NCBI GenBank assembly: GCA_028865235.1
Contig: CP114561.1
Span: 888,001 to 952,000 of the forward strand
Origin: Candidatus Manganitrophus sp.
Lineage (GTDB): Bacteria > Nitrospirota > Nitrospiria > SBBL01 > Manganitrophaceae
Length of the DNA: 64,000 nt
Reading direction: 5' to 3'
The notes under the pieces were generated by a model. The model ran no database searches and was not told the DNA's origin. It saw only the letters and a list, made by a program, of their open reading frames with translations. Below, piece by piece: positions 21,776 through 33,515 of this stretch. The first letter of the stretch is position 1, and the number at the start of each line of letters is the position of its first letter. The position numbers were made by a program, and so were the translations under genes.

Positions 21776-22688
21776 TTTTCTTGTCCTTTAAGAGAGGAAA
21801 TCCGGCTTCCTGACGCTGCTTCAGGTATCCCTCGGCGCAGAGACGAGCCAGCCCGCGCACCCGGCCGATGTAGCTCGTCCGCTCCGTCACCGAGATCGCC
21901 CCGCGCGCATCCAGAAGGTTAAAGAGGTGGGAGCTCTTGATGCAATAGTCGTATGCGGGGAGGATCAGTCCCTTCGAGATCAAGGCGCGCGATTCTTCCT
22001 CCGCCCGCTGGAAGGCCGCCTTGAGGTGTTCCGTATTTGCCTCCTCGAAATTAAACCGGGAAAATTGGACCTCCCCCTCGTGATGGACCTGTCCGTAGGA
22101 GACCGTGTCGTTCCAAGCCAGGTCATAGACATTATCGACCTGCTGAAGATACATCGCCAGCCGTTCCAGGCCATAGGTGATCTCGCCCGAAACCGGATCG
22201 AGTCGGAATCCCGCCGACCTGCTGGAAATAGGTGAACTGGGTGACTTCCATGCCGTCGAGCCAGACCTCCCAGCCGAGCCCCAGGCGCCGAGCGTCGGCG
22301 ACTCCCAATCGTCCTCGACGAAGCGGATGTCGTGCTCCTCCATCCGGAGACCGAAGGAGGCGAGGCTCTTTAGATAGAGATCCTGGATATTCGCCGGCGC
22401 CGGCTTCAGGATCACCTGATACTGGTAGTAATGCTGCAGCCGGTTCGGGTTCTCCCCGTAGCGGCCGTCGGTGGGCCGGCGGGAGGGCTGTACATAGGCG
22501 GCGTTCCACGGCTCCGGGCCGAGGGCGCGCAGGAAGGTCGCCGGATGGAAGGTCCCGGCGCCGACCTCGTTATCGTACGACTGAACAATGAGGCAGCCCT
22601 GCTCGGCCCAATATTGATGGAGGGATAAGAAAAGCGCTTGAAAGGTCAAGGGCTTGGCGGCTTTCTTTTGGGGGGCAACAGCTTTCAA
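21765..22688 (-). CDS. glyQ: glycine--tRNA ligase alpha subunit (compensating frameshifts inside)
   Basis: The 307-residue frame has [58 protein letters not shown] and [14 protein letters not shown], all diagnostic for GlyQ, which forms the catalytic core. Between about 22280 and 22210 the translation is nonsense ([15 protein letters not shown]), while the next frame reads the expected [20 protein letters not shown]. One base is missing near 22279 and one is extra near 22210. The open frame therefore looks intact but about 23 essential residues are scrambled. A sequencing error is by far the likeliest cause. Confidence 0.93.
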
Positions 22689-22771
22689 GAAAAATCTCCA
22701 TCTTCACTTCGAAAAGACTGAAACCAAAGTAACAAAGCCTACGGGGAGTTGTCAAGAAAATCGGGCGGAAT

Positions 22772-23251
22772 TTATCCACGCCGGAGGGGGCTTTTATCCG
22801 GTGAATCAGATAAATGAACATCGACGCGATCGATCGCCCCCTCTTCGGTGTGATGGATCGTTAGCCGTTTTGCCCTGTGCCATTGGTTGAGTTGATCGAC
22901 CTCCACGGCAAATTGACGCGCAATGTCGGCCGGATCGACCCCGGCCGCGCTTTTGCGGCGTTCCTTTCCTCGGAAACGATAGAGGTTGTATCCGGCCCAG
23001 CCCAATAACACGGCCGCCATGATCAGAATCGTCACCGCATACCAGCCGACCAATTCAAAAAAGGCGAGGTATCCTTCCTGCACGATCATCTCCTGGTAGA
23101 AAAGATTGATGCCGAGCAGCCATGCCACCAGACTGACCAACGGCAGCCAGAGGTAAAGCCAAAAGGCCCAGAAAACAAAGGTGACGAGCGAGTAGGCATA
23201 ACGCTGCCGCAGTGTCTGCAAACGGGGCTCATTAATGATGATCCCACTCAT
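22772..23251 (-). CDS. pgaD: PgaD-like poly-GlcNAc synthase subunit
   Basis: This 159-residue protein has two long membrane helices (VTFVFWAFWLYLWLPLVSLVAWLL and a second around AVTILIMAAVLLGWAGY) and a cytoplasmic tail, the PgaD layout. PgaD partners with the PgaC glycosyltransferase; in E. coli both bind c-di-GMP to switch synthesis on. Its ATG overlaps the pgaC stop (ATGA). It is the last gene of the pgaABCD order. I chose 23251 rather than an upstream in-frame codon because of that overlap. Confidence 0.85.
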   Translation of the reverse strand: MSGIIINEPRLQTLRQRYAYSLVTFVFWAFWLYLWLPLVSLVAWLLGINLFYQEMIVQEGYLAFFELVGWYAVTILIMAAVLLGWAGYNLYRFRGKERRKSAAGVDPADIARQFAVEVDQLNQWHRAKRLTIHHTEEGAIDRVDVHLSDSPDKSPLRRG

Positions 23252-24514
23252 GGCCGCAACCCCCGGTCGGGACTTTCCCAACGGCCGCGCCGCTCGTGTT
23301 TCTTAAAAACAGCCTTGGGAACGGCGACCACCGTGGTAAATACGCTCAACAGCCAGTAGGCCATCGGATACCAGACCATCCAGTAGTACACTTTTCCGAT
23401 CCCTTTTTCATAACGCGAATCGATGACCAGACTCACTGCAAATTGCACAAGACAGGTGGTGCCGAGGACGACGCCGTGCCAGCCGGGAATCAGTGAAGGG
23501 ATCTGGAAGATTTCCGGCAACGGAAAAATCCATCGGGCCACCCAGATGACCGCGACGAGCGCCATGCTGTAGGCCCAAAGGATGCTGACGAAGTATTCCA
23601 GACAGACCCCCCACATCCGGCGCTTGCGCCAGGAGAACATGTCGTTGCCGTATCGTATCAGCGCCTCCATCCCTCCCTGCGCCCAGCGCAGGCGCTGCCG
23701 CCAGAGCCCGTTGATCGTTTCCGGCATCAGGATCCAGCACAGGGCGTTCGGCTCGTAACGGATATCCCAGTGGTTCAGCTGCAGCAGCCAGCTCACGTCG
23801 ATGTCCTCGGTCACCATGTCGAGGCTCCAGTAGCCGATCTGCTGCAGCGGCGCTTTTGCGAAATCCGGAGACAACGCCGGACACCGTGAACACGTTGCCA
23901 TAGATCCGCTGGGCCCGCTTGATCAGCCCGATGATCGAGGAGAACTCGCCGACCTGGATTTGCCCGAGCAGGGTCGATCGGTTGCGCACCCGGGGATTGC
24001 CGGTCACCGCGCCGACGCGGGGCCCTTGCAGAAAGTGGCTCATGATCCATGAAGTGGCATGTTCGTCCAGCAAGGCGTCCCCGTCGATGCAGATCAGAAA
24101 TTCATTTTTAGACATCAACGCCCCCATGGAGAGGGCCATCGCCTTCCCCTGATTTTTTGCCAAATGAACCACGCGCAACCGCGGGGTGCGCTCCGCCAGG
24201 GCGTCGAGTATCCGCCCGGTCTCATCGCTGCTGCCGTCGTTGACGGCGATAATCTCAAAAGCAGGGTATTTCTGATTCACCAGAAACTGGATCGTCTCCT
24301 CCACGTTCGCTCCTTCGTTGTAGCAAGGAACGATAATAGAAACGGGAGGAGATTCGGGCAGCGCCGGCATATTCTCCACGCGGTGCTCCGGACCGGCTTC
24401 CCAATGCCTGAAATAAAAGAGAGCGCCGATCATCCAAAGATAGGCCATAAAGAACGGGTAATAAAAAAGAAACTGATAGAGTACTGAAAGAAATTGTGCG
24501 AAGAGGTCGGCCAT
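23248..24514 (-). CDS. pgaC: poly-beta-1,6-GlcNAc synthase PgaC (frameshifted)
   Basis: This family-2 glycosyltransferase of about 422 residues polymerises UDP-GlcNAc at the inner membrane. Helices flank the catalytic domain. The motifs are [25 protein letters not shown], the metal-binding CIDGDALLD, the acceptor aspartate in VTEDIDVSW, and QRLRWAQGG. Near 23865-23870 one base is extra (or two are missing); correcting it joins [12 protein letters not shown] to [11 protein letters not shown]. Membrane helices at the C-terminus ([19 protein letters not shown]) complete the pore-forming region. Confidence 0.92.
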
Positions 24515-24520
24515 GTCTGC

Positions 24521-26470
24521 CTACTTGTTTGGGGCGGCGCTGAGCGACATCCCGCGTTGTATCTCGGACAATTCCGGATGCCCCTTGATAAAATCGTCCG
24601 GATAATAACCGAGATTCAGTGCCCCGTTTCTCTTGAGCAGCTGCATCTGCCGGGCAAGGGTCTTCCCTCCGATCGGTGTTTTGGTTTTCCAGTCGACGCT
24701 TTGTAATTCAAAAACCGTCCGATCCAGTCCGCCGGGAACGGCGGCGATCCGCCGGACCAGCGTTTGCAGCCATTGGTCGGGATCTTCGGCCCCTTCCAAA
24801 TAGGGCATCGCCATCACCGCGGTATAGTCGTAGCTCTCCAGAAAAGCCGGGAGAGACTGGCCGAACCATTGTTCCGATTCGGGATTCAAAACGACGCCGG
24901 CATAGAGATTTCGCGCCGTTTTTATTTCAGGGCGAAACTTCCTGACACGATCGGCCAGCTCCTTCGTCCAATCGATGAGGAGTTCAGTCTTGTGCCGGCT
25001 CCATCGGTTGTGCAATTCGGGAGAACGGCGAATCTCGGCGATGGAATGCGGCAGGTTCCACCGGTCTCTGTAATAAATCAGCGCCCAGGGGCCGGCATCT
25101 TCGAAGTCGGAGAGATAGGCGTCATCATGAAAGAGAAGGCCGGAGAAATACGCCTGTTTGGCCAGATCTTCATAAACCTCTCCGATCGCGTCCCGAACGG
25201 CGGGATGGAACGGTGAGAGCCGCGGGTGTTCGGTCGGCCCGTGCGACGCTCGGGTGGGCGCTTCCGTTTGCACGGAGAGCTTCGAGAAGGGGTGATCGTC
25301 TTTGAATGTAAATCCAAGGACCGGCATCCAGGCATAGACCTGCACGCCGGCCCGTTTATGCAGCTGCCAGGCAACGCGATTAAAAAGATCGGCGCGAACC
25401 GGGAGATGGCGATTCGGAAAATAGAGCGCCTCCGCGCTGCCGTTCCCGTCGGGATCGGCGAAGGCCTGCAAATAAACGGTGTTGATGCCGAGTTGTTTGA
25501 CCCGGTCGAGTAAAAGACCGAGATTCTGCTCCTGCCGCGCCGGATCTTCATCAAAAATATAGTCGAGATCGACCTGCGCGACCCGGATTCGGCGCGGCGG
25601 AGCAATGTGACGCAGGTCTGAAACAAGATCGGCCAGCGAGGCGTTGTTCCTGATGAACACCCGGCGGAGCGCCGAGAGGTCGCTTGCGTCATTCGCTCCG
25701 CCGTCGAGCCCCATCGTGATTGTCATGCCGAGCGATCGTGAAATCTCGATCGTTTCCCGGTTGTAGCTGCCGTAAGGCCAGATGACGGCGCGCGGCTTCC
25801 GGCCGGTGTGTCGTTCGATCGCCTGAATGCTTTGAGAGAGATCACGGCGGATCCGTTGTAAATAGGCCTCTCCCGTTTCGTAAAGGCCGCTCTCCGCGTC
25901 GTATCGGAGCGCCGTGGCCGCCGGCTGATCATTTCCCTGGGGATTGGCAAGAAGGCCTTGGTGCAGGTCATCGCTGTGAGAGGCAACCTCCACCAGACCG
26001 GAATCGACCATTTCTTTCACCTGGCTCCAGGAAAGAAAACGTTCCCTCGGCACCTGCTCCTTATCGTAGGCGACACGCTCGCCGGCACCGGCTTCCATCC
26101 ACTTCCCGACCACCGCGACGACAGCGGGGTAGTTGAACAACTTGAGGAGAGGGTAGACCCGCGTGTACATGCTTTGATAGCCGTCGTCGAACGTCAGCAA
26201 CACCGCATTGTTCGGGAGCGGGCGCCGTCCCTCATTCGCCGCCACGACCTCTTCAAGGCTGATCACTTTATAACCTTGCTCCCGCAGCCAGGAAAAGTGC
26301 GCGACGAGGGTCTCGGTCCGGAGGGTGACCACCCCCGGCTCGGCCCCTTCATCCCGAATGTCGTGATAAGCGAGAACGGTAAAGCGATTCTCGGCCATGG
26401 CCGGTGAAGGGGAAAACCCGATCACCCCGATCATGATGATGAGAAGCGCAAGACCCGCCGATCGGATCAT
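24521..26470 (-). CDS. pgaB: poly-beta-1,6-GlcNAc N-deacetylase PgaB
   Basis: At 649 residues this is a two-domain PgaB. A signal peptide (ALLIIMIGVIGFSPSPAMA) is followed by the carbohydrate esterase 4 deacetylase domain: VLAYHDI, LLTFDDGYQSMY with catalytic and metal-binding aspartates, EVASHSDDLHQG and AVIWPYGSYN. The C-terminal PgaB glycoside-hydrolase-like domain includes VQVYAWMPVLGFTF and LLFHDDAYLSDFED. It removes part of the acetyl groups in the periplasm, which is needed for export through PgaA. No clear lipobox is seen, so it may be soluble rather than a lipoprotein. Confidence 0.93.
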   Translation of the reverse strand: MIRSAGLALLIIMIGVIGFSPSPAMAENRFTVLAYHDIRDEGAEPGVVTLRTETLVAHFSWLREQGYKVISLEEVVAANEGRRPLPNNAVLLTFDDGYQSMYTRVYPLLKLFNYPAVVAVVGKWMEAGAGERVAYDKEQVPRERFLSWSQVKEMVDSGLVEVASHSDDLHQGLLANPQGNDQPAATALRYDAESGLYETGEAYLQRIRRDLSQSIQAIERHTGRKPRAVIWPYGSYNRETIEISRSLGMTITMGLDGGANDASDLSALRRVFIRNNASLADLVSDLRHIAPPRRIRVAQVDLDYIFDEDPARQEQNLGLLLDRVKQLGINTVYLQAFADPDGNGSAEALYFPNRHLPVRADLFNRVAWQLHKRAGVQVYAWMPVLGFTFKDDHPFSKLSVQTEAPTRASHGPTEHPRLSPFHPAVRDAIGEVYEDLAKQAYFSGLLFHDDAYLSDFEDAGPWALIYYRDRWNLPHSIAEIRRSPELHNRWSRHKTELLIDWTKELADRVRKFRPEIKTARNLYAGVVLNPESEQWFGQSLPAFLESYDYTAVMAMPYLEGAEDPDQWLQTLVRRIAAVPGGLDRTVFELQSVDWKTKTPIGGKTLARQMQLLKRNGALNLGYYPDDFIKGHPELSEIQRGMSLSAAPNK

Positions 26471-26472
26471 GC

Positions 26473-28904
26473 TTAAAATCTCCAGTTCAATGTCACATAC
26501 CAGCGGATCGATGTCTCTGAAACGCCGTCATAAACGGGGCGGAAGCGTCCGACCCCATAGAGCAGGTAGAAACGATCGTTCAGATTCCACTCATGCTCAT
26601 AAAAAACGCCCCAGGTGCCGTTCGATCCGAAACCGCGCTGCAGGTACGTTCCGACCGTCCCTCCGAGGCGATGTAAAAATGATCGCTGATAACGGCGGAA
26701 GACCAGCCACTCGTTGGTCAAGCCGATTTCGGCCGACAGATCGCTGCTCGGATTATAATACGAGGCGTTCTCCAGCGTGTTGTTGGAGCCGTAGAAGCCG
26801 AGCCGTCCATCGAGTTTGTAGGTGGGGCGGTTGATCAAACGTTGATATCCGACCAAGGAATAGGCGATCCGGCGGTTGCCGTCGCTGAAATCGAGCCATT
26901 GGACTCCGGCCCCGATCGAACGGGATTCGTGAAATCGATAACCGGCGCTCAGGCCGACCGACCAACCCTTCACCTCTTCGTTGAGGCGGCCCCGCAGCGG
27001 CACGTCGTTGCTGTAGGTGTCCAGAGTCGCCCCCCAGGTCCAGAAATCATTCGGCATCCAGGCGGCGCGCAGGCTGAGCCCCAATTCGGTATCGGGCGAA
27101 GCGCCGGTCGAAAGCTCCCCTTCGACTTTGATATCCCGCGCGCGATATTCGAGTCCCGCGCCGTAACGCCGGTAGAGGCCGTCCCCTTCCGGAAATTCGG
27201 AGCGGCTGTAAAGCCCATGCGCAAAAACGCGATAATTGTAATCGAGGGGACGCGAGTAGAGCAGGAGATCGACCGCGAGATCTTTCGCCCCCTCCTGTGT
27301 CCCGCTGTTGTGCCGGCCCGACACCGCCACCCGCAGCTCCCGCATGTTGTGGATGTTCCAACTCCGCCGGAGTCTTTCTACCTGACGATGATCCGGGTAG
27401 CGTGTTTCGAGCCCGATGATCCCTTCTTCCGCAGCGCGAAATTCGAAAAGATCGCGCTCCGCTCCGACCTCGCCGATCTGCGCATCAAGCACCCCCGGTT
27501 CGATCGACTGGCTCAGCTGGAATTCTTCTTTCGCGCGTCTCGGCCAGCCCCGCCATAAATAAACATACCCAAGGTTCGAGTGAAGATAGGGATCGTTCGG
27601 TTGCCGCTCCAACAATAATTCAAAACGCCGTTGAGCCTTGGAAAGCTGTCCCGCCCAGGCATACCCCATCGCGGCGACCGATTCGGCCCGCAACTTTCGC
27701 GAAGGGTCCTGCTCTTCGGCGGCCACTGTATCGATCAGATTCAGGGCGGAGGAATATTCTCCCGTATCAAAATAGGCGTAGAAAAGGGCGAGCTTGGCGT
27801 CAAAATCGTCGGGATTGCGCTCCAGAATCTTCAAATAAATATCGCGCGCCTTCTCCGGATCTTGTTCGTGGATGTAGGCATCGGCCGCGGCGCGCGACGC
27901 GTAGTCGGGGATCTCGACCCCTTCGGCCGCCAGCGCCTCATAGAGGACGATTACCTCTTCCATCCTTTCCCGGTCCCGAAGAGCCGCCATCAGATCGAAC
28001 CGGGCGCGCTGATACGCCGGCGAGCCCGATTGGCCTCGCCCTTCCAGGCGGCTTAACTGCTCTTGGAGAAGCGGGATGGCGGCGTCGGCCTTTTGAAAGC
28101 GGATCGACTGCGCCGCCTGATCGCCGATAATTCTTTCAAACTCTTCATCGCTGAGAAGCTCCGGTTTCTCGCGCGCCATTGAGGCCGCCAGATCATGGGC
28201 CCCGAGTTGGGAGGCGATCAGGATGCGCTGGCGCTGGGCTTCCCGATGCTCCGGGTTGAGATTCAAAATCCGGTGGTAAACGGCCAATGCCTCGATGTTT
28301 TTTTGATCGCGCCGGTAGGCGTCGGCCAGTGATTCGAGAATGTCGACGCGTTTTGGATGTTTTTCATCCAACCGTTTCAGGAGGGGGATCGCTTTTTGAG
28401 GAGCGCCGTTATCCGAATAGGCCCGCGCGAGACCGAGCCCGCTTTCCACCCGCTCGGGCGCTTTTTTCGTCGCCATTTCATAAAAACGGATCGCCAGCGG
28501 AAAATCCCGGATATTGCGGGCCGATCGGCCGAGGGTCTCCAGAAGATAAGGGGGGTCGCTGCAAGATCGACGCGCGATTGAAGGGAGAGAACCTCTTGAT
28601 CCCGTCCCGCCCAGCTGAGCACCGTCATGTAATCGTAGAGATAGAACGGCTCTTTCGGAAACTCCTCCGCCAGTTGTCGAAGCATCGGAAGGGCCGCGTC
28701 ATGTTTTCCGTCGCGGGCCAGTTGCAATGCTTTTTCATAACGGAGTTTCGGGGAATCGGCCGCTTCGAGCCCGCGGCTCAATCCAAGCAAGCCAAGCAAG
28801 CAGAGCAACACCATCCAGGCCATATTCCAACGATGGGGAGGACGACGGCGCGCAGCCGCAAAAGTATTTTCGATTCGAGAAAAGGGATCGATCAGAGGAG
28901 GCAT
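26473..28904 (-). CDS. pgaA: poly-beta-1,6-GlcNAc outer-membrane porin PgaA (frameshifted)
   Basis: The reconstructed 810-residue protein has an N-terminal hydrophobic signal (MVLLCLLGLLGLSRGLEA), then TPR repeats (for example YEKALQLARDGKHDAALPML and AKRRFELLLERQPNDPYLHSNLG-like units). A C-terminal beta-barrel follows, with alternating aromatic strands, ending in WYVTLNWRF with a terminal Phe. One missing base in the G run at 28550-28555 splits it; adding it gives AATPPYLLETLGRS. PgaA exports the deacetylated polymer across the outer membrane, good evidence that the host is Gram-negative. It heads the pgaABCD operon. Confidence 0.9.
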
Positions 28905-29074
28905 TCGATTGTCTGGTCCGGGGGTTTAGATAGAGAGGTGCGTAGAGGTGGGAGGTTGCAAAATGTCACGCTTTCGGTTCTCCGGTTTACCTATGAACGT
29001 TTAGCCGGAAGTAATATATACCAAAGCACATTCAAAAGAAAGAGAGAGTGATACAGATCACTAAGACAGGAAGA

Positions 29075-29828
29075 TTAAGACCGGCTCGGCGCCGAAGGAG
29101 CCTCCGCGGCCCAGGCGGGGGCCGGCATTCCGGTAATGTAGGTCATATGCTGGCCGAAGATCGTCCGGATCTCCGACCGCATGGCGGGGGAGGGCTTCAG
29201 GCGATGGGCGACGGTATAGTCCATCTTCTGAGAGGCCCGGAGAAAAGCGAGGGTCCCCTGCGAGATCGTCGCCAGCGGCCCATGGGCGCATTGGGTGCGA
29301 GACGGTCCCGCCGTCGGCGGGGGAAAAGTAAATTCGCTCCCCCATCGGCCGATGGCATTTTAGGCAGCGGTCCCAACGGGGTTGATAGCCGGAAAAAGAG
29401 ACAAGACGGACGACAAAGAGCAGGGTGGAGAGCTCCGGGTCGGCCCCCCGCTCAAGAAAGGTCAGCCCCTCTAACAGAAGCCGGTAGACCAAGAGATTCT
29501 GCTCCCCCTCCGGGGTCATCCGCTGCACCAGATGGGCCATATGAGAGGCGAGATGAATCTCCCCCCAGTTCTCCCGGAGTTTTTGAAAAGAGTGGACGAT
29601 GTCGGATTGGTTGACCCGGGCCAATTTGTCCCCCGGTTTTTCGAAAACGACGAGAGTGCAGTGGGTAAACGGCTCCAGGGAGGCCCCGAACCGGCTCTTC
29701 ACACGGCGGGCTCCTTTGGCGACCCCCTTGAGCTTTCCCTTCTTGGCGGTAAAAAAGGTGACCAGCTTATCGGCCTCGCCGAGCTTGATGCTCCCGAGGA
29801 CAATCGCCGGCGTGGTCAGTAAAGACAT
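29075..29828 (-). CDS. recO: DNA repair protein RecO (frameshifted)
   Basis: RecO helps load RecA with RecF/RecR. The N-terminal OB fold starts MSLLTTPAIVLGSIKLGEADKLVTFFT, with GKLKGVAKGARRVKSRFGASLEPF. A zinc-finger pair is present: CLKC, then CTQC after a frame change. The continuation is LATISQGTLAFLRASQKMDY. The assembly has one extra base (or two missing) near 29305; the corrected protein has about 250 residues, the usual RecO length, and stops at 29075. The final residues are Ala/Pro-rich. A TTG codon 15 bases upstream is an alternative start. Confidence 0.9.
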
Positions 29829-29894
29829 ACCCCCCTTGCTCAAAAAACGTTTTATTTTACTCGATAAAACGGCTTTTTACAAGAAGGGGATCGT

Positions 29895-31465
<1,571 letters not shown>

Positions 31466-31473
<8 letters not shown>

Positions 31474-31912
31474 TGGCGGCCCCCGGCTTCGGCGGCGGCT
31501 CATTCAAAATAAGCCAGTAGAGGCCCAGCTGACGGACCGCCTCTGTAAATTCTCTAAAATCGACCGGTTTTTGTACATAGCTGTTGGTTCCCAATCGATA
31601 TGCCTCGATGAGGTCTTGTTCTTCCTTCGAAGAGGTGAGAATGACCACCGGCAGGAAACAGGTCCGCGGGTCCTCACGCAGACGCTGGAGGACCTCCAGC
31701 CCGTTGATCTTCGGCAGCTTCAGATCGAGCAAGACAATTTGAGGAAGCCCCCGTCCGGCGTACGGCCCTTGGCCGAAGAGATAATCGAGCGCCTCCTGTC
31801 CGTCATGAACCACGACCACCTCGTTTCGGATATTGTTCTTGCGCAGCGCCCGGAGGGTCAGCGCTTCGTCGTCCGCATTGTCTTCGACCAGAAGAACGAT
31901 CTTATTATTCAT
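31466..31912 (-). CDS. single-domain response regulator, Rcp1-like
   Basis: This is a 148-residue stand-alone receiver. The acidic residues in LLVEDNADDEALTLRAL, the phospho-Asp in IVLLDLKLPKINGLEVL, Thr in VVILTSSKEEQD and Lys in SYVQKPVDF are all present. Extended forms of this type (Rcp1 family) usually serve phytochrome-like kinases. It overlaps both flanking kinase genes by eight bases and therefore almost certainly takes phosphate from them. There is no output domain, so the signal must pass on by protein contact or phosphorelay. Confidence 0.9.
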
Positions 31913-33416
31913 TCTTCCCCCTCGGTTGGAGGGAGAAGTAGAACGTCGCCCCTTCGCCCACCTTTCCCTCGGCCCAAACCTCCCCTCCATGCCTTCGGAT
32001 GATCCGCTGAACGGTCGCCAGACCAATGCCGGTCCCCTCGAACTCCTTCGGCGTATGCAACCGCTGAAACGGAGTAAAGAGTTTATTCACATAAGTCATA
32101 TCAAAGCCGGCCCCGTTGTCTTTAATGTAATAAACTTTCACACCCTCTTTTTCCGATTGACCGAAGGCGATGTGCGCATCGCTCTTATTGCGTGTAAACT
32201 TCCAGGCGTTCTCGATCAAATTCACCAAGACGGCATGGATCAGCTGCGGATCGGCGCTCACCCAAAGCCCCTCCGGAATATCAAACGTCGCCGAGCGCTC
32301 CGGCTCTCGTTTTCTCAACTCCTCGGCAATCTCCTTCACCATACGGCTGAGGTCGACCTTTTCTCTACGGACTTCGCCTCGCGTCATGCGGGAGAGCTTC
32401 AGAAGATCGTCGATCAACTGTCCCATCCGTTGGGTGGCCGCCCGAATCCGCTCGATCGTACTCTTTCCCTCTTCATCCAATCGGTCGGCGTAATCCTCAA
32501 GCAGCACCTGGCTGAAGCCATTGACGGAGCGGAGGGGGGCGCGAAGATCGTGAGAGACCGAGTAGCTGAAGGCCTCCAGCTCCTTGTTGGCCGCTTCCAG
32601 CGCGGCGGTCCGATCGATGACCTTCTGCTCCAATTCCATATTCAGCCGCCGAATCTCCTCCTCGGCGCGCTTTCGCTCGGTGAGATCGCGCGTGATCTTG
32701 GAGAAACCGATCAGCTTTCCCTCTTCATCTTGAAGAGAGGTGATGATCACATTGGCCCAGAAGCGGGAACCGTCTTTCCGAAGCCGCCATCCTTCATCCT
32801 CGAAGCGTCCTTCCTCGATGACCTTCTTTAATTCATACCCTGGCTTGTCCCACGCTTTGTCTTCCTCCGGATAAAAAGTGGAGAAGTGCTTCCCGATAAT
32901 CTCCTCGGCCCGGTAGCCCTTGATCCGCTCCGCCCCTCTATTCCAGCTCTTCACAATCCCTTTTGGGTCTAAGAGGAAGATTGCATAGTCTCTCGTCCCC
33001 TCAACCAGCCGCCGATAGTTTTCCTCACTCTCACGAACCGTCCGGCGATTTTGTTCCAACGCCTGGAGCGCGGCGCTCTTTTGCTCTCGGGTCGAACGAA
33101 GAGCATGAAACAGCAGACTCATGAGAACCCCTTCCATGGAGAAGACGGCCGTCCGGACAAAACCCTCTACTGTGAGAAAGGATCCGAAAGAACGGTCAGG
33201 GGTAATAAAGAAGAAGTTGGCCAGCACGGCGCCGAGGAGGGTCGCCAGCACGCCGGGCCCGAGGCCGCCGTGCCAAGCGCTCAACATCACCGCGCCGAAG
33301 AAGAAGAGGAAGGGGGTCCCTTTACCGAGGATTGGATCGAGGAGAAGCTGGATGGTCAGCGCCGCTGAAATGAAAAGAAAACTGGCCGGATACTTCAAAA
33401 GAGGTAATCGAATCAT
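31905..33416 (-). CDS. membrane sensor histidine kinase, DUF4118-PAS-HisKA-HATPase
   Basis: The 503-residue protein begins with three or four membrane helices of the KdpD-like DUF4118 type (FLFISAALTIQLLLDPI, FLFFFGAVMLSAW, LATLLGAVLANFFF). A PAS domain follows (YAIFLLDPKGIVKSWNRGAERIKGY). The kinase core is of the phytochrome-related class: SVSHDLRAPLRSVNGFSQVL, NLIENAWKFT, KDNGAGFDM and GTGIGLATVQRI. It is the usual partner of Rcp1-like receivers, and its stop overlaps one. The PAS text is nearly identical to PAS domains of the next upstream kinase, suggesting domain duplication. Confidence 0.9.
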   Translation of the reverse strand: MIRLPLLKYPASFLFISAALTIQLLLDPILGKGTPFLFFFGAVMLSAWHGGLGPGVLATLLGAVLANFFFITPDRSFGSFLTVEGFVRTAVFSMEGVLMSLLFHALRSTREQKSAALQALEQNRRTVRESEENYRRLVEGTRDYAIFLLDPKGIVKSWNRGAERIKGYRAEEIIGKHFSTFYPEEDKAWDKPGYELKKVIEEGRFEDEGWRLRKDGSRFWANVIITSLQDEEGKLIGFSKITRDLTERKRAEEEIRRLNMELEQKVIDRTAALEAANKELEAFSYSVSHDLRAPLRSVNGFSQVLLEDYADRLDEEGKSTIERIRAATQRMGQLIDDLLKLSRMTRGEVRREKVDLSRMVKEIAEELRKREPERSATFDIPEGLWVSADPQLIHAVLVNLIENAWKFTRNKSDAHIAFGQSEKEGVKVYYIKDNGAGFDMTYVNKLFTPFQRLHTPKEFEGTGIGLATVQRIIRRHGGEVWAEGKVGEGATFYFSLQPRGKNE

Positions 33417-33515
33417 ACTCCTATATTAAAACTTTCAGCGATCGATTGAAAAGAGGCTCTATCGGCTCATGCGCGACAGGGACTTGACACAATGCTCCCA
33501 TCGCGATCAAACACG

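Noticed and set aside
29061..29075. RecO stop at 29061
   Set aside because: The last 80 residues in that frame are unrelated to RecO; the corrected frame gives CTQC and a proper helical end, stopping at 29075.
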